Assembly (NCBI GenBank): GCA_016744295.1
Contig: JADGEQ010000061.1
Span: 1-32,946, forward strand
Direction of reading: 5' to 3'
Origin: Desulfobacteraceae bacterium
GTDB lineage: Bacteria; Desulfobacterota; Desulfobacteria; Desulfobacterales; Desulfobacteraceae
DNA: 32,946 nucleotides
The notes below the pieces were generated by a model. That model had not been told where the DNA came from, did no database searches, and saw only the letters and a program-made list of their open reading frames with translations. Made by a program: the position numbers and the translations under genes. Below, piece after piece: positions 8,187 to 15,820 of the stretch (positions are counted from its first letter, which is position 1; every line of letters begins with the position of its first letter).

Positions 8187-9239
8187 ATGAATGCAAGAGA
8201 AAGAATGGAAGCTGCCATTAACATGAAGCCCGTGGACAGGGTGCCCAACGCACCCTTTACCGAAGCACCGGTATGCCAGTATTTTGGATCCACCTTTAAG
8301 GATTCCCTTCTGGAGGGGCCTGAAATGCTATCAGCCCATATGAAAAGCCTGGAAGAATTTAAATTTGACTGGGTGATGCTCGGGATGGGCCTCATTGGCG
8401 GTATTATTCCAGAAGCCCTGGAGTGCCAGGTAGAATATCCCCAGGATGTGTTTCCCATCATCAAAAAAACAAGTGTTTTTTCCATGGCCGATGTGGAGCG
8501 TATTGCAAAAGCAGATATGTTTACAAAGCGCATGGACAGTTTCCTTGAAGGGGTCAGACTCCTCAAAAAAGAATTGAAGGGGGAAGTACCCATTGCCTGT
8601 GAATATATATCCCCCTTCACCATTGCCACCCGATTGAGGGGGACCAATGAAATCATGAACGATATCTATGAAAATCCGGAGTTGGTGCACAGCCTTCAAG
8701 ATGCCATTGTTCCCCTGGACATTGCTGTGGGCAAGGCCCTGATTGAAGCCGGAGTGGATTATATTTTCTACGGAGCTGACATGGAATGCCCGGTGTTGCT
8801 GTCTCCCAAGCATTACAAAGAGTTTGTCCATGACCCCACCACAAAGGTGTGCAATGAACTGTCCCGTCTGGGATCAAAGGTGCTTCCCCACATGTGCGGA
8901 GATATCGTTAAAACAGGAATAGTGGATTACCTGCTGGAAATGGATATCCACGGTATCATGCCGGGCAACCTGACCCAGGAAAAGGTTCTGGACATCCGGG
9001 TGTTAAAAGAAAAAGTGGGGGAACAGATCTGTATTTTTGACAATATCAATCCCAATGGTCCCCTGCTGATCGGCAACCCGGAAGCGGTGGCAAAGGAAAC
9101 ACTTGACCACCTTAACCGGGCAAAGGGGATGAGCGGGTATATTTTTTCCACGGCGGGGACATCATCCCCCTATACACCCAAGGAAAATTATCTGGCCATG
9201 GACACGCAAGTGATCAATTTTGAGTGGAACAAATCATAA
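8187..9239 (+). CDS. URO-D/MtaA-family corrinoid methyltransferase
   Basis: A 350-residue member of the uroporphyrinogen-decarboxylase-like family that includes the methylcobamide:coenzyme M methyltransferases MtaA/MtbA. It carries the zinc-site HxC pair (His235-Met-Cys237 in LPHMCGDI). The third zinc cysteine, usually in an AGCG-type loop just before TPxEN, appears absent: the loop reads FSTAGTSSPYTPKEN. It is followed 63 nt later by the corrinoid protein, so it is expected to move methyl groups between the corrinoid protein and an acceptor, or to take part in substrate demethylation. The acceptor is unknown, since coenzyme M is not usual in bacteria. AGGAG at 8173-8177 supports the start. 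Not haem biosynthesis, judging by context. Confidence 0.82.
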   Translation: MNARERMEAAINMKPVDRVPNAPFTEAPVCQYFGSTFKDSLLEGPEMLSAHMKSLEEFKFDWVMLGMGLIGGIIPEALECQVEYPQDVFPIIKKTSVFSMADVERIAKADMFTKRMDSFLEGVRLLKKELKGEVPIACEYISPFTIATRLRGTNEIMNDIYENPELVHSLQDAIVPLDIAVGKALIEAGVDYIFYGADMECPVLLSPKHYKEFVHDPTTKVCNELSRLGSKVLPHMCGDIVKTGIVDYLLEMDIHGIMPGNLTQEKVLDIRVLKEKVGEQICIFDNINPNGPLLIGNPEAVAKETLDHLNRAKGMSGYIFSTAGTSSPYTPKENYLAMDTQVINFEWNKS

Positions 9240-9302
9240 AAATTTTAACAAAAATAATATTACCCTGAGGATTCAAACAGGTGGTATTCGGAGGCAGTAA
9301 AA

Positions 9303-9929
9303 ATGGCAATATCAGATATCTTAAATGCAGTGGTTGAATTGAATAGAGTTGCAGTGGTTGAAAATGTAAAGGCTGCTATCGTTGATGGGGTTTCCTTTGA
9401 TGATATTTTAAACAAAGGCCTCATTGCCTCCATGGATGTGGTGGGTGAAAGTTTTTCAAATGGGGAGGTTTTTGTTCCTGAAATGCTCCAGGCAGCCAAA
9501 GCCATGCAGGCCGGATTGGAAGTCTTAAAACCCCATCTGACCGGAGATGCCCTGACACAAAAAGGAACAGTCATCATCGGCACGGTCAAAGGGGACCTCC
9601 ATGATATTGGCAAAAATTTGGTGACCATGATGGTGGAAGGTGCCGGATTCAATGTGATTGATCTGGGGGTGGATGTGGACATCGAAAAATTTGTGAGCGA
9701 AACCCAGACCCATAATGCCGATGTGGTCTGTCTGTCAGCCCTTTTAACCACCACCATGCCGACAATGGCAAAAATAGTCGAAGCCTTTAAAGAAAGCGGC
9801 CTCAAAGCAAAAATCATCATTGGCGGCGCGCCGGTAACAGATGCCTATGCCCTTCAGATTGGTGCCGACGGTTTCAGCGACAATGCACCCGGAGCCGTTG
9901 AGTTGATTCGGAAACTGACCGCTGCCTGA
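9303..9929 (+). CDS. Methyltransferase corrinoid protein, MttC/MtgC type
   Basis: A 208-residue two-domain cobalamin protein. The N-terminal helical cap (about residues 1-85) has the family pattern GESFSNGEVFVPEMLQAAKAM. The C-terminal B12-binding Rossmann-like domain (about 88-208) carries DLHDIG with the cobalt-ligating His100, followed by the SALLTTTMP and GGAPVTDAYA segments that contact the cofactor. It is the methyl carrier between an MttB-family substrate methyltransferase and the acceptor-side methyltransferase. It is the only corrinoid protein in the window, so it may serve both MttB homologues. RBS GGAGG is just upstream. Confidence 0.93.
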   Translation: MAISDILNAVVELNRVAVVENVKAAIVDGVSFDDILNKGLIASMDVVGESFSNGEVFVPEMLQAAKAMQAGLEVLKPHLTGDALTQKGTVIIGTVKGDLHDIGKNLVTMMVEGAGFNVIDLGVDVDIEKFVSETQTHNADVVCLSALLTTTMPTMAKIVEAFKESGLKAKIIIGGAPVTDAYALQIGADGFSDNAPGAVELIRKLTAA

Positions 9930-9990
9930 TTTTTGCCCATTGCGGCGGGAAAAGGGATAAGATTAAATTTCATGATAGGGATATAGATAG

Positions 9991-10003
9991 ACACTGACAG
10001 TGT
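9991..10003. promoter_or_regulatory. Short palindrome between corrinoid-protein and MttB genes
   Basis: ACACTG-A-CAGTGT is a perfect 13-bp palindrome in the 127-nt gap before the MttB start. It could be a protein-binding site or a small RNA hairpin. Nothing else supports a function. Confidence 0.3.
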
Positions 10004-10056
10004 ATACCCATCATGCGGATGAAGACGGTGTTGCATTCAAAGGAGAATCAGACAAG

Positions 10057-11496
10057 ATGAACCGTGTACTCGCTAACGTTGACCGGGAAACCCTGGATCA
10101 GATCCATAGCAATTCCCTGGAACTTTTAAAGGAAACAGGCGTCCGGTTTCCAAACCAGGAAGCACTGGATATTTTTAAACAACATGGGTTTCAAACTGAC
10201 GGGGAAATGGTTTTTTTCCAACAAAATGATATCGAAAAGGCCCTGAAAACAATCCCGAAAAAGTTTGAACTTCATGCCAGGAACCAGGCGAACAGTTTTC
10301 TCATAGGGGATAACAATTATCGAATGGCACCGGGGTACGGCCCTCCCTTCATCATTGAAAAATCAGGTGAAATGCGGCCTGCGGTACTGAGCGACACACA
10401 AAAATTTTGTAAACTTGTCCAAACATCCAAGGCCCTGGATTTTAACAGCTCCATCGTGGCCCAGCCCAATGATGTACCCGCTGAAACCGCCCATCTGGAT
10501 ATGCTGTTGTCAACCATATTGCTCACGGACAAGCCCCTCATGGGGAGCACCTCTTCCAAGGCCTGTGCCCAGGATTCACTGGAAATGGCCCAAATTATAT
10601 GGGGAAATACGGACCGTCCGGTTATGCTCTCCTTGGTAGACTCCCTCTCCCCCTTGCAATATGCCCAGGAAAGTGTAGATGCGCTGCTGGTATATGCCAG
10701 GGCAGGCCAACCCCTGATCATCCATTCTTCCTGTTCCATGGGATCTTCCGGGCCGATAACCATTGCAGGATCTTTGGTGATCTCAAATGCCTGTACCCTT
10801 GCCGGCATTTGTCTTACCCAGTTGGTTAACCCCGGCACCCCCATCATCTATGGCCTGGGCGGCAGTCCCACAGATATGAAAACCGGTGGATATGTCAACG
10901 CCTCCCCCGAAGATGCCAAGCATACTGCCATTGTGACAGCCCTTGGACGCTACTATCACATTCCCTGCCGAAGCCAGGGCGCCTTGACCGAATCCTTTGG
11001 CCTTGATTATCAGGCTGGAATGGAGTCTGCAATGATGCTCACAACCGCAGCATTAAGCGGTGTTCATGTCAGTCTCCATGCCTGCGGTACCTATGGCTCC
11101 ATGCTGGCCATGAGTTTTGAAAAATTTTTAGCAGATGAGGATCTTTGTTGTGCCATTAAAAAACTGATGAAACCCATTGAATTCAATCAAGAAGATTTTG
11201 CAATGGACATGATAAAAAGATTGGGAACTTCCGGAAACTACCTTCTTGAGCAGCACACTGCCCAGCGTTGCAGAACTGAATTTTTTATTCCGGATTTGAA
11301 CATCCGAACCATTCATGCCAAATGGTTTGAAATGGAACCCAGACAGATTGACCAACGGGCCTCCCAATTGCTGGAACAAAGATTAGCCGCCTATCAAAAA
11401 CCTGATATTGATCCCTCAACGGAAGCGCAATTAATCAAATATGTTGAAAACAAAAAGAGGAAGAAAAAAAATCATAGCCACCATCAAAACGGCTGA
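10057..11496 (+). CDS. MttB-family (non-pyrrolysine) methyltransferase, copy 1
   Basis: A 479-residue member of the trimethylamine methyltransferase family (COG5598). The start at 10057 has AGGAG 11 nt upstream; the longer GTG frame from 10000 lacks a ribosome site. The whole frame is open without an internal TAG, so it lacks the pyrrolysine of true MttB. Such members demethylate quaternary amines; glycine betaine, proline betaine and carnitine are known substrates in bacteria. Recognisable segments include LELLKETGVRFPN, RMAPGYGPPFI, YARAGQPLIIHSSCSMG and GTPIIYGLGGSPTDMKTGG. The C-terminus is unusually basic and His-rich (KKRKKKNHSHHQNG) and overlaps a decayed small ORF. It follows its corrinoid protein, as expected for a methyltransferase pair. 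Confidence 0.9.
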   Translation: MNRVLANVDRETLDQIHSNSLELLKETGVRFPNQEALDIFKQHGFQTDGEMVFFQQNDIEKALKTIPKKFELHARNQANSFLIGDNNYRMAPGYGPPFIIEKSGEMRPAVLSDTQKFCKLVQTSKALDFNSSIVAQPNDVPAETAHLDMLLSTILLTDKPLMGSTSSKACAQDSLEMAQIIWGNTDRPVMLSLVDSLSPLQYAQESVDALLVYARAGQPLIIHSSCSMGSSGPITIAGSLVISNACTLAGICLTQLVNPGTPIIYGLGGSPTDMKTGGYVNASPEDAKHTAIVTALGRYYHIPCRSQGALTESFGLDYQAGMESAMMLTTAALSGVHVSLHACGTYGSMLAMSFEKFLADEDLCCAIKKLMKPIEFNQEDFAMDMIKRLGTSGNYLLEQHTAQRCRTEFFIPDLNIRTIHAKWFEMEPRQIDQRASQLLEQRLAAYQKPDIDPSTEAQLIKYVENKKRKKKNHSHHQNG

Positions 11497-11587
11497 CATA
11501 CTTTTATCCTATGACGATTGTTGCACGCACTATCTGAAAGGGGTTCGCCCAGGCTGCATCGGAGTTTCCCCCTCCCTGCCGCATTAA
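11474..11587 (+). pseudogene. Decayed copy 2 of the 31-residue small ORF
   Basis: In the +1 frame over the end of the MttB gene, ATA replaces the start ATG. The translation then follows the small ORF at 8-103 (ATIKTADILLS, D14, YLKGVR), but Met18 has become Thr and the stop is lost, so the frame runs on to 11585-11587. At the DNA level about four of five bases match positions 1-100. It shares the same overlap with the preceding gene's tail. This looks like a duplicated unit whose small ORF has lost function, unless ATA is used as a start. Confidence 0.5.
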
Positions 11588-11609
11588 TCCATAATACCCC
11601 TCACAATCC

Positions 11610-11637
11610 GCCGGGACCCGGAATCTGCCGGGACCCG
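11610..11637. repeat. Paired GC-rich 11-bp repeat, possible terminator region
   Basis: GCCGGGACCCG occurs twice (11610-11620 and 11627-11637), 17 bp apart. Each copy contains the near-palindrome CGGGACCCG, so either copy, or the two together, can fold. It lies between the methyltransferase operon and the ferredoxin gene and may end the former. There is no T-tract. Confidence 0.35.
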
Positions 11638-11753
11638 TTCCAATAAGAAATGATGGTGTCCAGACCAATGATCTGTATCCATTCACCATCACTGCGGACT
11701 AAAATTCATTTTTATCATGAATAAAATTCATGTCCATCCATGAAAACCATGCG

Positions 11754-11784
11754 TTGTACATGTGGTTGTTTTTTCTGATATAAT
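11754..11784 (+). promoter_or_regulatory. Possible sigma-70 promoter for ferredoxin/AOR operon
   Basis: A perfect TATAAT (11779-11784) lies 55 nt before the ferredoxin ATG. The best -35 is TTGTAC (11754-11759), but the spacer is 19 bp, longer than ideal. The -10 is convincing, the -35 is not. Confidence 0.4.
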
Positions 11785-11839
11785 TGATACTTAGAAATAA
11801 ATAAAGACAAATAAAGACAAAACTTGTGAGGAATCAAAG

Positions 11840-12217
11840 ATGGGACTTAAATTTAACAACGAAACCTGCTCGGGCTGCAAGGCCTGTGAGCTTGTCTGCA
11901 CCTTGCAGAATTTAAAGGAAATCAATCCTTCCAGGGCCCTTTTAAATGTCCATGGAAAGTTTCCGGTTCCGGGAAAATATTTTGTGGACATCTGCAACCA
12001 GTGCGGAGATTGCGCCAAGGCTTGCCCTTTAGGTGCCATTGAACTCAAAGGGCAGACCTATCGAATCAACAAATCAAAATGTGATAAGTGTATGGCCTGT
12101 GTGGCAGCCTGTCCTGTCAGCCTTGTGAAGGTTGATGATGAAGGATTCCCCTATAAATGCATCAATTGCAAACAATGCGTCAGCGTTTGTCCAAGAGATG
12201 CTTTAACATTTGAATAA
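11840..12217 (+). CDS. Four-cluster 4Fe-4S ferredoxin, AOR partner
   Basis: A 125-residue iron-sulfur protein with sixteen cysteines in four groups: C10/13/16/20, C52/55/58/62, C81/84/87/91 and C107/110/113/117. The pattern predicts four [4Fe-4S] clusters. It resembles the polyferredoxin subunits encoded next to aldehyde:ferredoxin oxidoreductases and HycB-type electron carriers. It has no signal peptide, so it is cytoplasmic. The AOR gene starts 14 nt downstream, so it is probably the electron acceptor or subunit for that enzyme. Confidence 0.9.
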   Translation: MGLKFNNETCSGCKACELVCTLQNLKEINPSRALLNVHGKFPVPGKYFVDICNQCGDCAKACPLGAIELKGQTYRINKSKCDKCMACVAACPVSLVKVDDEGFPYKCINCKQCVSVCPRDALTFE

Positions 12218-12231
12218 ATATGGAGGAAGAT

Positions 12232-14121
12232 ATGTTATACGGATATGCAGGCAATACCTTGAGAATCGATCTGAGTTCGGGTCTGGTCGAAAAAGAGCCC
12301 CTGAAAAAGCAGTGGGTTGACGAATACATTGGCGGACGCGGATTCACAGCAAAAATATTATACGATGAGAACCCTCCCCAGGTGGCACCCTTTGATCCGG
12401 AAAACCGGTTTATCATTGCCATGGGCCCCTTGAGCGGTCTTTTTCTGCCGGCCAGCGGGAAAACCCATTTCTGTACAAAATCCCCGGCCACGGGGGGATA
12501 TGGTGACTCCAATATGGGGGGTCATTTCGGGGTGAACATGAAATATGCCGGGTATGATGTAACCATCATCAAAGGCAGGGCCGAAACCCCATCCTATATT
12601 TTTATTGACAATGATACCATTGAAATAAGATCGGCAAAAGCGTATTGGGGCAAAGGGTCAACCCTGGTGGAAGAGGCCATGAAGGAAGAACTGGGCCAGG
12701 ATTTCCAGATTTTGACCATTGGCGAGGCAGGGGAAAATCTTGTCAATTTTGCCTGTATCTCCCATGACTTCGGCCGACAGGCAGGAAGGATAGGCATCGG
12801 CGCCGTTCTGGGCTCAAAGAACATCAAAGCCATTGCCGTCAGGGGGACAAAGAGCATACCCGTTTTTGACCCCAAGGGCCTTTTAAAAAAAGGAAAAGAA
12901 ACCTATGCTGCCTGTAGGGAAAAACCCGGATTTAAAGGCTGGACTCCCGAAGGGACGGCGGGCATCACAAACTGGTGCAATGACGTAGGCGCCCTTCCCA
13001 CAAGAAATTTTCAAACTTCCCATTGTGATTATGCCGACAAGATAAACGGCAAAGCAATCCTAGAAGAGCTTAAGATTACAGACAAGGGCTGTTTTGCATG
13101 CCCTATCCCCTGTGGCAAATACGGCCTTGCCAAAACAAAATTTGGCAAGGTTTATGTTGAAGGGCCGGAGTATGAGACCCTTTCCCTTCTGGGCAGCAAT
13201 TGCGAACTGTCTGACATCCACGGAATTGCCTATACAAACTATCTGTGCGATGAGTTGGGTATTGACACCTGCTCTGCAGGCGTTGTGGTCAGCTTTGCCC
13301 TGGAATGTTATGAAAAAGGGCTTATTTCCAAGGAAGAGATGGGAATGGATGTCAGTTGGGGAGACCTTGGTTCCATTGTTCATATCCTTAAACTCATTGC
13401 CAGAAGAGAAGGTATCGGAGATATTCTGGCACTGGGGGTTAGGGAAGCAGCCCAAAAAATCGGCCAGGACAGTGATAAGTTTGCCATCCATGTCAAGGGG
13501 CTTGAATGGACCGGGTATGAATCCCGGAATGCGCCAGGCATGATGCTGGGCTACATGACCGCAGATGTGGGTGCCCACCATGGCAGATGCTGGGTGTTAG
13601 GCTCGGATGTTGCCACGGCTGTTGGCGGCGATAAAGATGCAACCGTTCATGATCTTATTTCCGGTGGTGCCGATTTTGATACCATCCCCAAGGCAGACCA
13701 TAAAAATGTGGTTCCCCTGGTATTGAAATCCCAACATTTGAGACCGGCCTTTGATATCCTTGGCACCTGCAGGCTCCAGTATATGGAAATCGGCCTTGAA
13801 ACCGAATATTATGAAGAGCTTTACTATTATGCCACCGGTAAAAAACTTGATTTTGAAAAGGATCTGCTCAAGCTCTCGGAAAAGATATGGCACCTGAACC
13901 GGATGTTCAATAAACGGGAAATTTCCGATTTCGGCAGAAAATATGATTATCCGCCGGCAAGATTCTATGAAGAGACCATCCCCAACGGTCCCAATAAGGG
14001 CCATATGATGAGCCTTGATGTGATAGAGGAAATGCTGGACACCTATTATGATGCAAGGGGGTGGGACAAAAACGGTATCCCCACAAAAGAAACCCTTGAA
14101 AAGCATAATCTGACCGAATAA
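12232..14121 (+). CDS. Aldehyde:ferredoxin oxidoreductase (tungsten type)
   Basis: A 629-residue enzyme of the AOR family, which oxidises aldehydes to acids with ferredoxin as acceptor using a tungsto-bispterin and one [4Fe-4S] cluster. The N-terminal pterin-binding segments are visible (IGGRGFTAKILYDENPP, MGPLSGLFLPASGKTHFCTKSP, GGYGDSNMGG). Cluster ligands are Cys287/290/294 (CFACPIPC) and Cys513 (GTCRLQY). EGPEYETLSLLGSNC is a further family signature. I chose 12232 rather than the ATG at 12220 because GGAGGA (12222-12227) lies properly upstream of the second. The substrate aldehyde is unknown; in context it may be one released from betaine or amino-acid breakdown. Confidence 0.92.
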   Translation: MLYGYAGNTLRIDLSSGLVEKEPLKKQWVDEYIGGRGFTAKILYDENPPQVAPFDPENRFIIAMGPLSGLFLPASGKTHFCTKSPATGGYGDSNMGGHFGVNMKYAGYDVTIIKGRAETPSYIFIDNDTIEIRSAKAYWGKGSTLVEEAMKEELGQDFQILTIGEAGENLVNFACISHDFGRQAGRIGIGAVLGSKNIKAIAVRGTKSIPVFDPKGLLKKGKETYAACREKPGFKGWTPEGTAGITNWCNDVGALPTRNFQTSHCDYADKINGKAILEELKITDKGCFACPIPCGKYGLAKTKFGKVYVEGPEYETLSLLGSNCELSDIHGIAYTNYLCDELGIDTCSAGVVVSFALECYEKGLISKEEMGMDVSWGDLGSIVHILKLIARREGIGDILALGVREAAQKIGQDSDKFAIHVKGLEWTGYESRNAPGMMLGYMTADVGAHHGRCWVLGSDVATAVGGDKDATVHDLISGGADFDTIPKADHKNVVPLVLKSQHLRPAFDILGTCRLQYMEIGLETEYYEELYYYATGKKLDFEKDLLKLSEKIWHLNRMFNKREISDFGRKYDYPPARFYEETIPNGPNKGHMMSLDVIEEMLDTYYDARGWDKNGIPTKETLEKHNLTE

Positions 14122-14134
14122 TGTCTGAGAAGCT

Positions 14135-14154
14135 GGCCGCCCTTTCGGGCGGCC
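14135..14154 (+). promoter_or_regulatory. GC hairpin between AOR and MoaD-like genes
   Basis: An 8-bp perfect stem, GGCCGCCC and GGGCGGCC, closes a TTTC loop 13 nt after the AOR stop. No T-run follows, so it is more likely a message-stabilising or expression-balancing hairpin than a full terminator. The next gene begins 24 nt later with its own GGGGGAG ribosome site. Confidence 0.5.
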
Positions 14155-14178
14155 GGATCGCCACTGGGGGAGAGCAAG

Positions 14179-14427
14179 ATGATACAGATAACACTGAGAC
14201 TGTCTGCAAGCCTTTTGAGCATACTCGAGGATGCAAACAACCCAAAAAATGAAACAATTTTTCTCCAGGTTGAAAAGGGAACCACCATAAAACAGATTTT
14301 ATTAAAGGAGAAAATTTCCCCCCTCCTGGTCCCTTTGATTTCAATTGATAATAAAAAACAGACTGTCAGCACTTTGCTAGAAACAGATGAGACCATCACG
14401 CTGATCGGACCTTTGGCCGGAGGATAG
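14179..14427 (+). CDS. MoaD/ThiS-like sulfur carrier protein
   Basis: An 82-residue beta-grasp protein ending in Gly-Gly (GPLAGG), the C-terminus that is thiocarboxylated in MoaD/ThiS proteins. MoaD-type proteins donate sulfur for the dithiolene of molybdopterin and tungstopterin. Versions encoded beside AOR genes are common and are thought to serve that enzyme's cofactor. The middle is variable, with TLRLSASLLSIL near the start and ETDETITLIGPLAGG at the end. It shares the AOR transcription unit and is convergent with the LysR gene, whose stop lies 12 nt away. Confidence 0.8.
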   Translation: MIQITLRLSASLLSILEDANNPKNETIFLQVEKGTTIKQILLKEKISPLLVPLISIDNKKQTVSTLLETDETITLIGPLAGG

Positions 14428-14439
14428 GCCTCTTTTTGT

Positions 14440-15318
14440 TTAATGGAGCTGTATGGATTTAATATGCGAGATCAACTCCTTGAACGGTTTTTTATCAAAA
14501 TTTCTTTCTTTAAGATAGATATTAATGTGATCGTTCAATACCTCGGTCTGGGGAAACAACTCCACCAGCAAGCCTTTTTCCAACTCCTTCAGGATGGTAT
14601 ATCGCGGGACAAAGCCCACGCCCAAAGATTCCTGGGCTGCATGGATGATCCCCCTAACATTGGATATCTGAGTGATCCTGTGATATGAGAATTCCTCTTT
14701 TTTGGGCAGGGCATTGATAAAATTTTTCCACCACACAAGATCCTTGTCAAAGGACAGAAGATTACAATGTTGCAGGTCTTTTATCTGGTGGATTTTTTTT
14801 TCTGTAATATACTGGCTGGATGCAATCACCGCATATTCTTCCCGGAATAAGGGGACACAGACAAGATCTTCATGGATATGTGGAATGCAATCCACAATAA
14901 TATCAAGTTCATCCATCAACAGCAGGCCCAAAAGGTTTGGGTTCAAAATAAAATCAACATTGATATCAGGGTGACGCTTAAAAAAAATGCCCATGCTTTT
15001 TATCAGAACACTGGACCCGAATTCGACCGGCGCCCCCATCTGAATGGTTGTTAAAATCCCCTTGCCTTTCATGAGAGAATCCAGGGTTTGATCGATCTCA
15101 TTGAAAATTTTTCCACAGCGTTCAAACAGAAACTCACCTTTGCTGGTAAGCTTGAATACCCTGCTTTTTTTTTCAATAAGTTTAAACCCAAGGTCCTCTT
15201 CAAACTTTTTAATGGCATGGCTTACAGCCGACTGGGTAAGACACATTTTGTCCGCACACCCGGTATAACTCCGGATGCTGGCAAGAACATAGAAGGTTTT
15301 CAGTTTGTTTAAATCCAT
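14440..15318 (-). CDS. LysR-family transcriptional regulator
   Basis: A 292-residue LysR protein read from the reverse strand. The N-terminal winged HTH (residues 1-60) shows MDLNKLKTFYVLAS, SYTGCADKMCLTQSAVSHAIKKFEEDLG and the wing KKSRVFKLTSKGE. The C-terminal periplasmic-binding-like effector domain follows (about 90-292). It is convergent with the ferredoxin/AOR/MoaD operon and divergent from the sigma-54 activator gene, so either could be its target; the divergent one is the more usual. One copy of the 125-bp repeat forms its upstream region. The effector is unknown. Confidence 0.9.
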   Translation of the reverse strand: MDLNKLKTFYVLASIRSYTGCADKMCLTQSAVSHAIKKFEEDLGFKLIEKKSRVFKLTSKGEFLFERCGKIFNEIDQTLDSLMKGKGILTTIQMGAPVEFGSSVLIKSMGIFFKRHPDINVDFILNPNLLGLLLMDELDIIVDCIPHIHEDLVCVPLFREEYAVIASSQYITEKKIHQIKDLQHCNLLSFDKDLVWWKNFINALPKKEEFSYHRITQISNVRGIIHAAQESLGVGFVPRYTILKELEKGLLVELFPQTEVLNDHINIYLKERNFDKKPFKELISHIKSIQLH

Positions 15319-15820
15319 CCCATCCCTCTTGTTTATTCGTTAGGCTGTTCGGGAAAGATGCAAGGCAACTAGTTGCCATATCAATGACCATAAATCTATT
15401 GCAATTCACAATTAACCGACACAAGATGTAAGAATATCACAGGGCAAAATCCGAGTCAAATCGAAACCAGACCAGACCAATCTCTCCTCTACCTGCCAAG
15501 GAGCCTCTGGAAACTGGACTCTCCTGGATTTAATTCAGGGTTAATGCCTATATTTTTTCCATGATTTGATCCACTGCTATTGTTAATCAAGCATTTCAAA
15601 TGCCCATCCAGGCTCTTATTGACATTTGTAACCTACCGGGAGGTGATCCAGCGCGGTGTTTTGTTTACACCTTCATTAAAATTTGGTATTTTTGCGTTAA
15701 AAAGTGTTAATCAAGAAGACGGATAAGACATACCCTTTTTTATGAGTTCGATCCACCTTTATTGGATGCTTTTTCAAGGGTTGTGATATTTAAATACGTT
15801 AAAGGCGTCAGGGCAAGATA
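15319..15820. other. Regulatory gap between LysR and sigma-54 activator genes
   Basis: About 500 bp between divergent regulator genes. It contains the repeat copy at 15351-15475 and two occurrences of TGTTAATCAAG (near 15580 and 15706). No convincing -35/-10 pair or -24/-12 site was found. The activator gene's ribosome site is weak (AGGG, 15810-15813). No ORF with coding features is seen. Confidence 0.45.
15351..15475. repeat. 125-bp long-range direct repeat, copy A
   Basis: This segment matches 32254-32382 along its whole length, in the same orientation, with scattered substitutions and small gaps. Shared blocks include ACTAGTTG, CATATCAATGACCATAAA, CACAATTAACCGACACA and ATCACAGGGCAAAA. Copy A contains the perfect palindrome GGCAACTAGTTGCC (15364-15377), which is broken in copy B. 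Aligned differences change amino acids in every reverse-strand frame I checked, so it is not a coding remnant under selection. It may be a recombination scar, a mobile-element fragment or a duplicated regulatory site. Confidence 0.75.

Larger units (their letters stand above)
11497..11839. other. Gene-free stretch before the ferredoxin operon
   Basis: It holds the remainder of the decayed small ORF, the GC-rich repeat pair at 11610-11637 and a probable promoter at 11754-11784. Two tandem copies of ATAAAGACAA (11801-11820) lie just upstream of the ribosome-binding region of the ferredoxin gene. Nothing else is seen. Confidence 0.5.

Noticed and set aside
8187..9239. Uroporphyrinogen decarboxylase of haem synthesis
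   Set aside because: It lies in an operon with a corrinoid protein and MttB, and the HxC zinc pair marks it as a methyltransferase-type member.
10057..11496. Pyrrolysine-containing trimethylamine methyltransferase
   Set aside because: Neither MttB-family gene has an in-frame TAG and no pyl genes are visible, so both are the non-pyrrolysine type.
15209..15424. Reverse-strand open frame across repeat copy A, suspected transposase remnant
   Set aside because: Compared with copy B the frame carries mostly amino-acid-changing substitutions and has no recognisable transposase motif; it overlaps the start of the LysR gene.
15540..15720. Possible activator sites or TTGACA promoter (15619) in front of the sigma-54 activator gene
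   Set aside because: The TTGACA has no acceptable -10 at 16-18 bp, and T-rich segments match the activator repeat only weakly.
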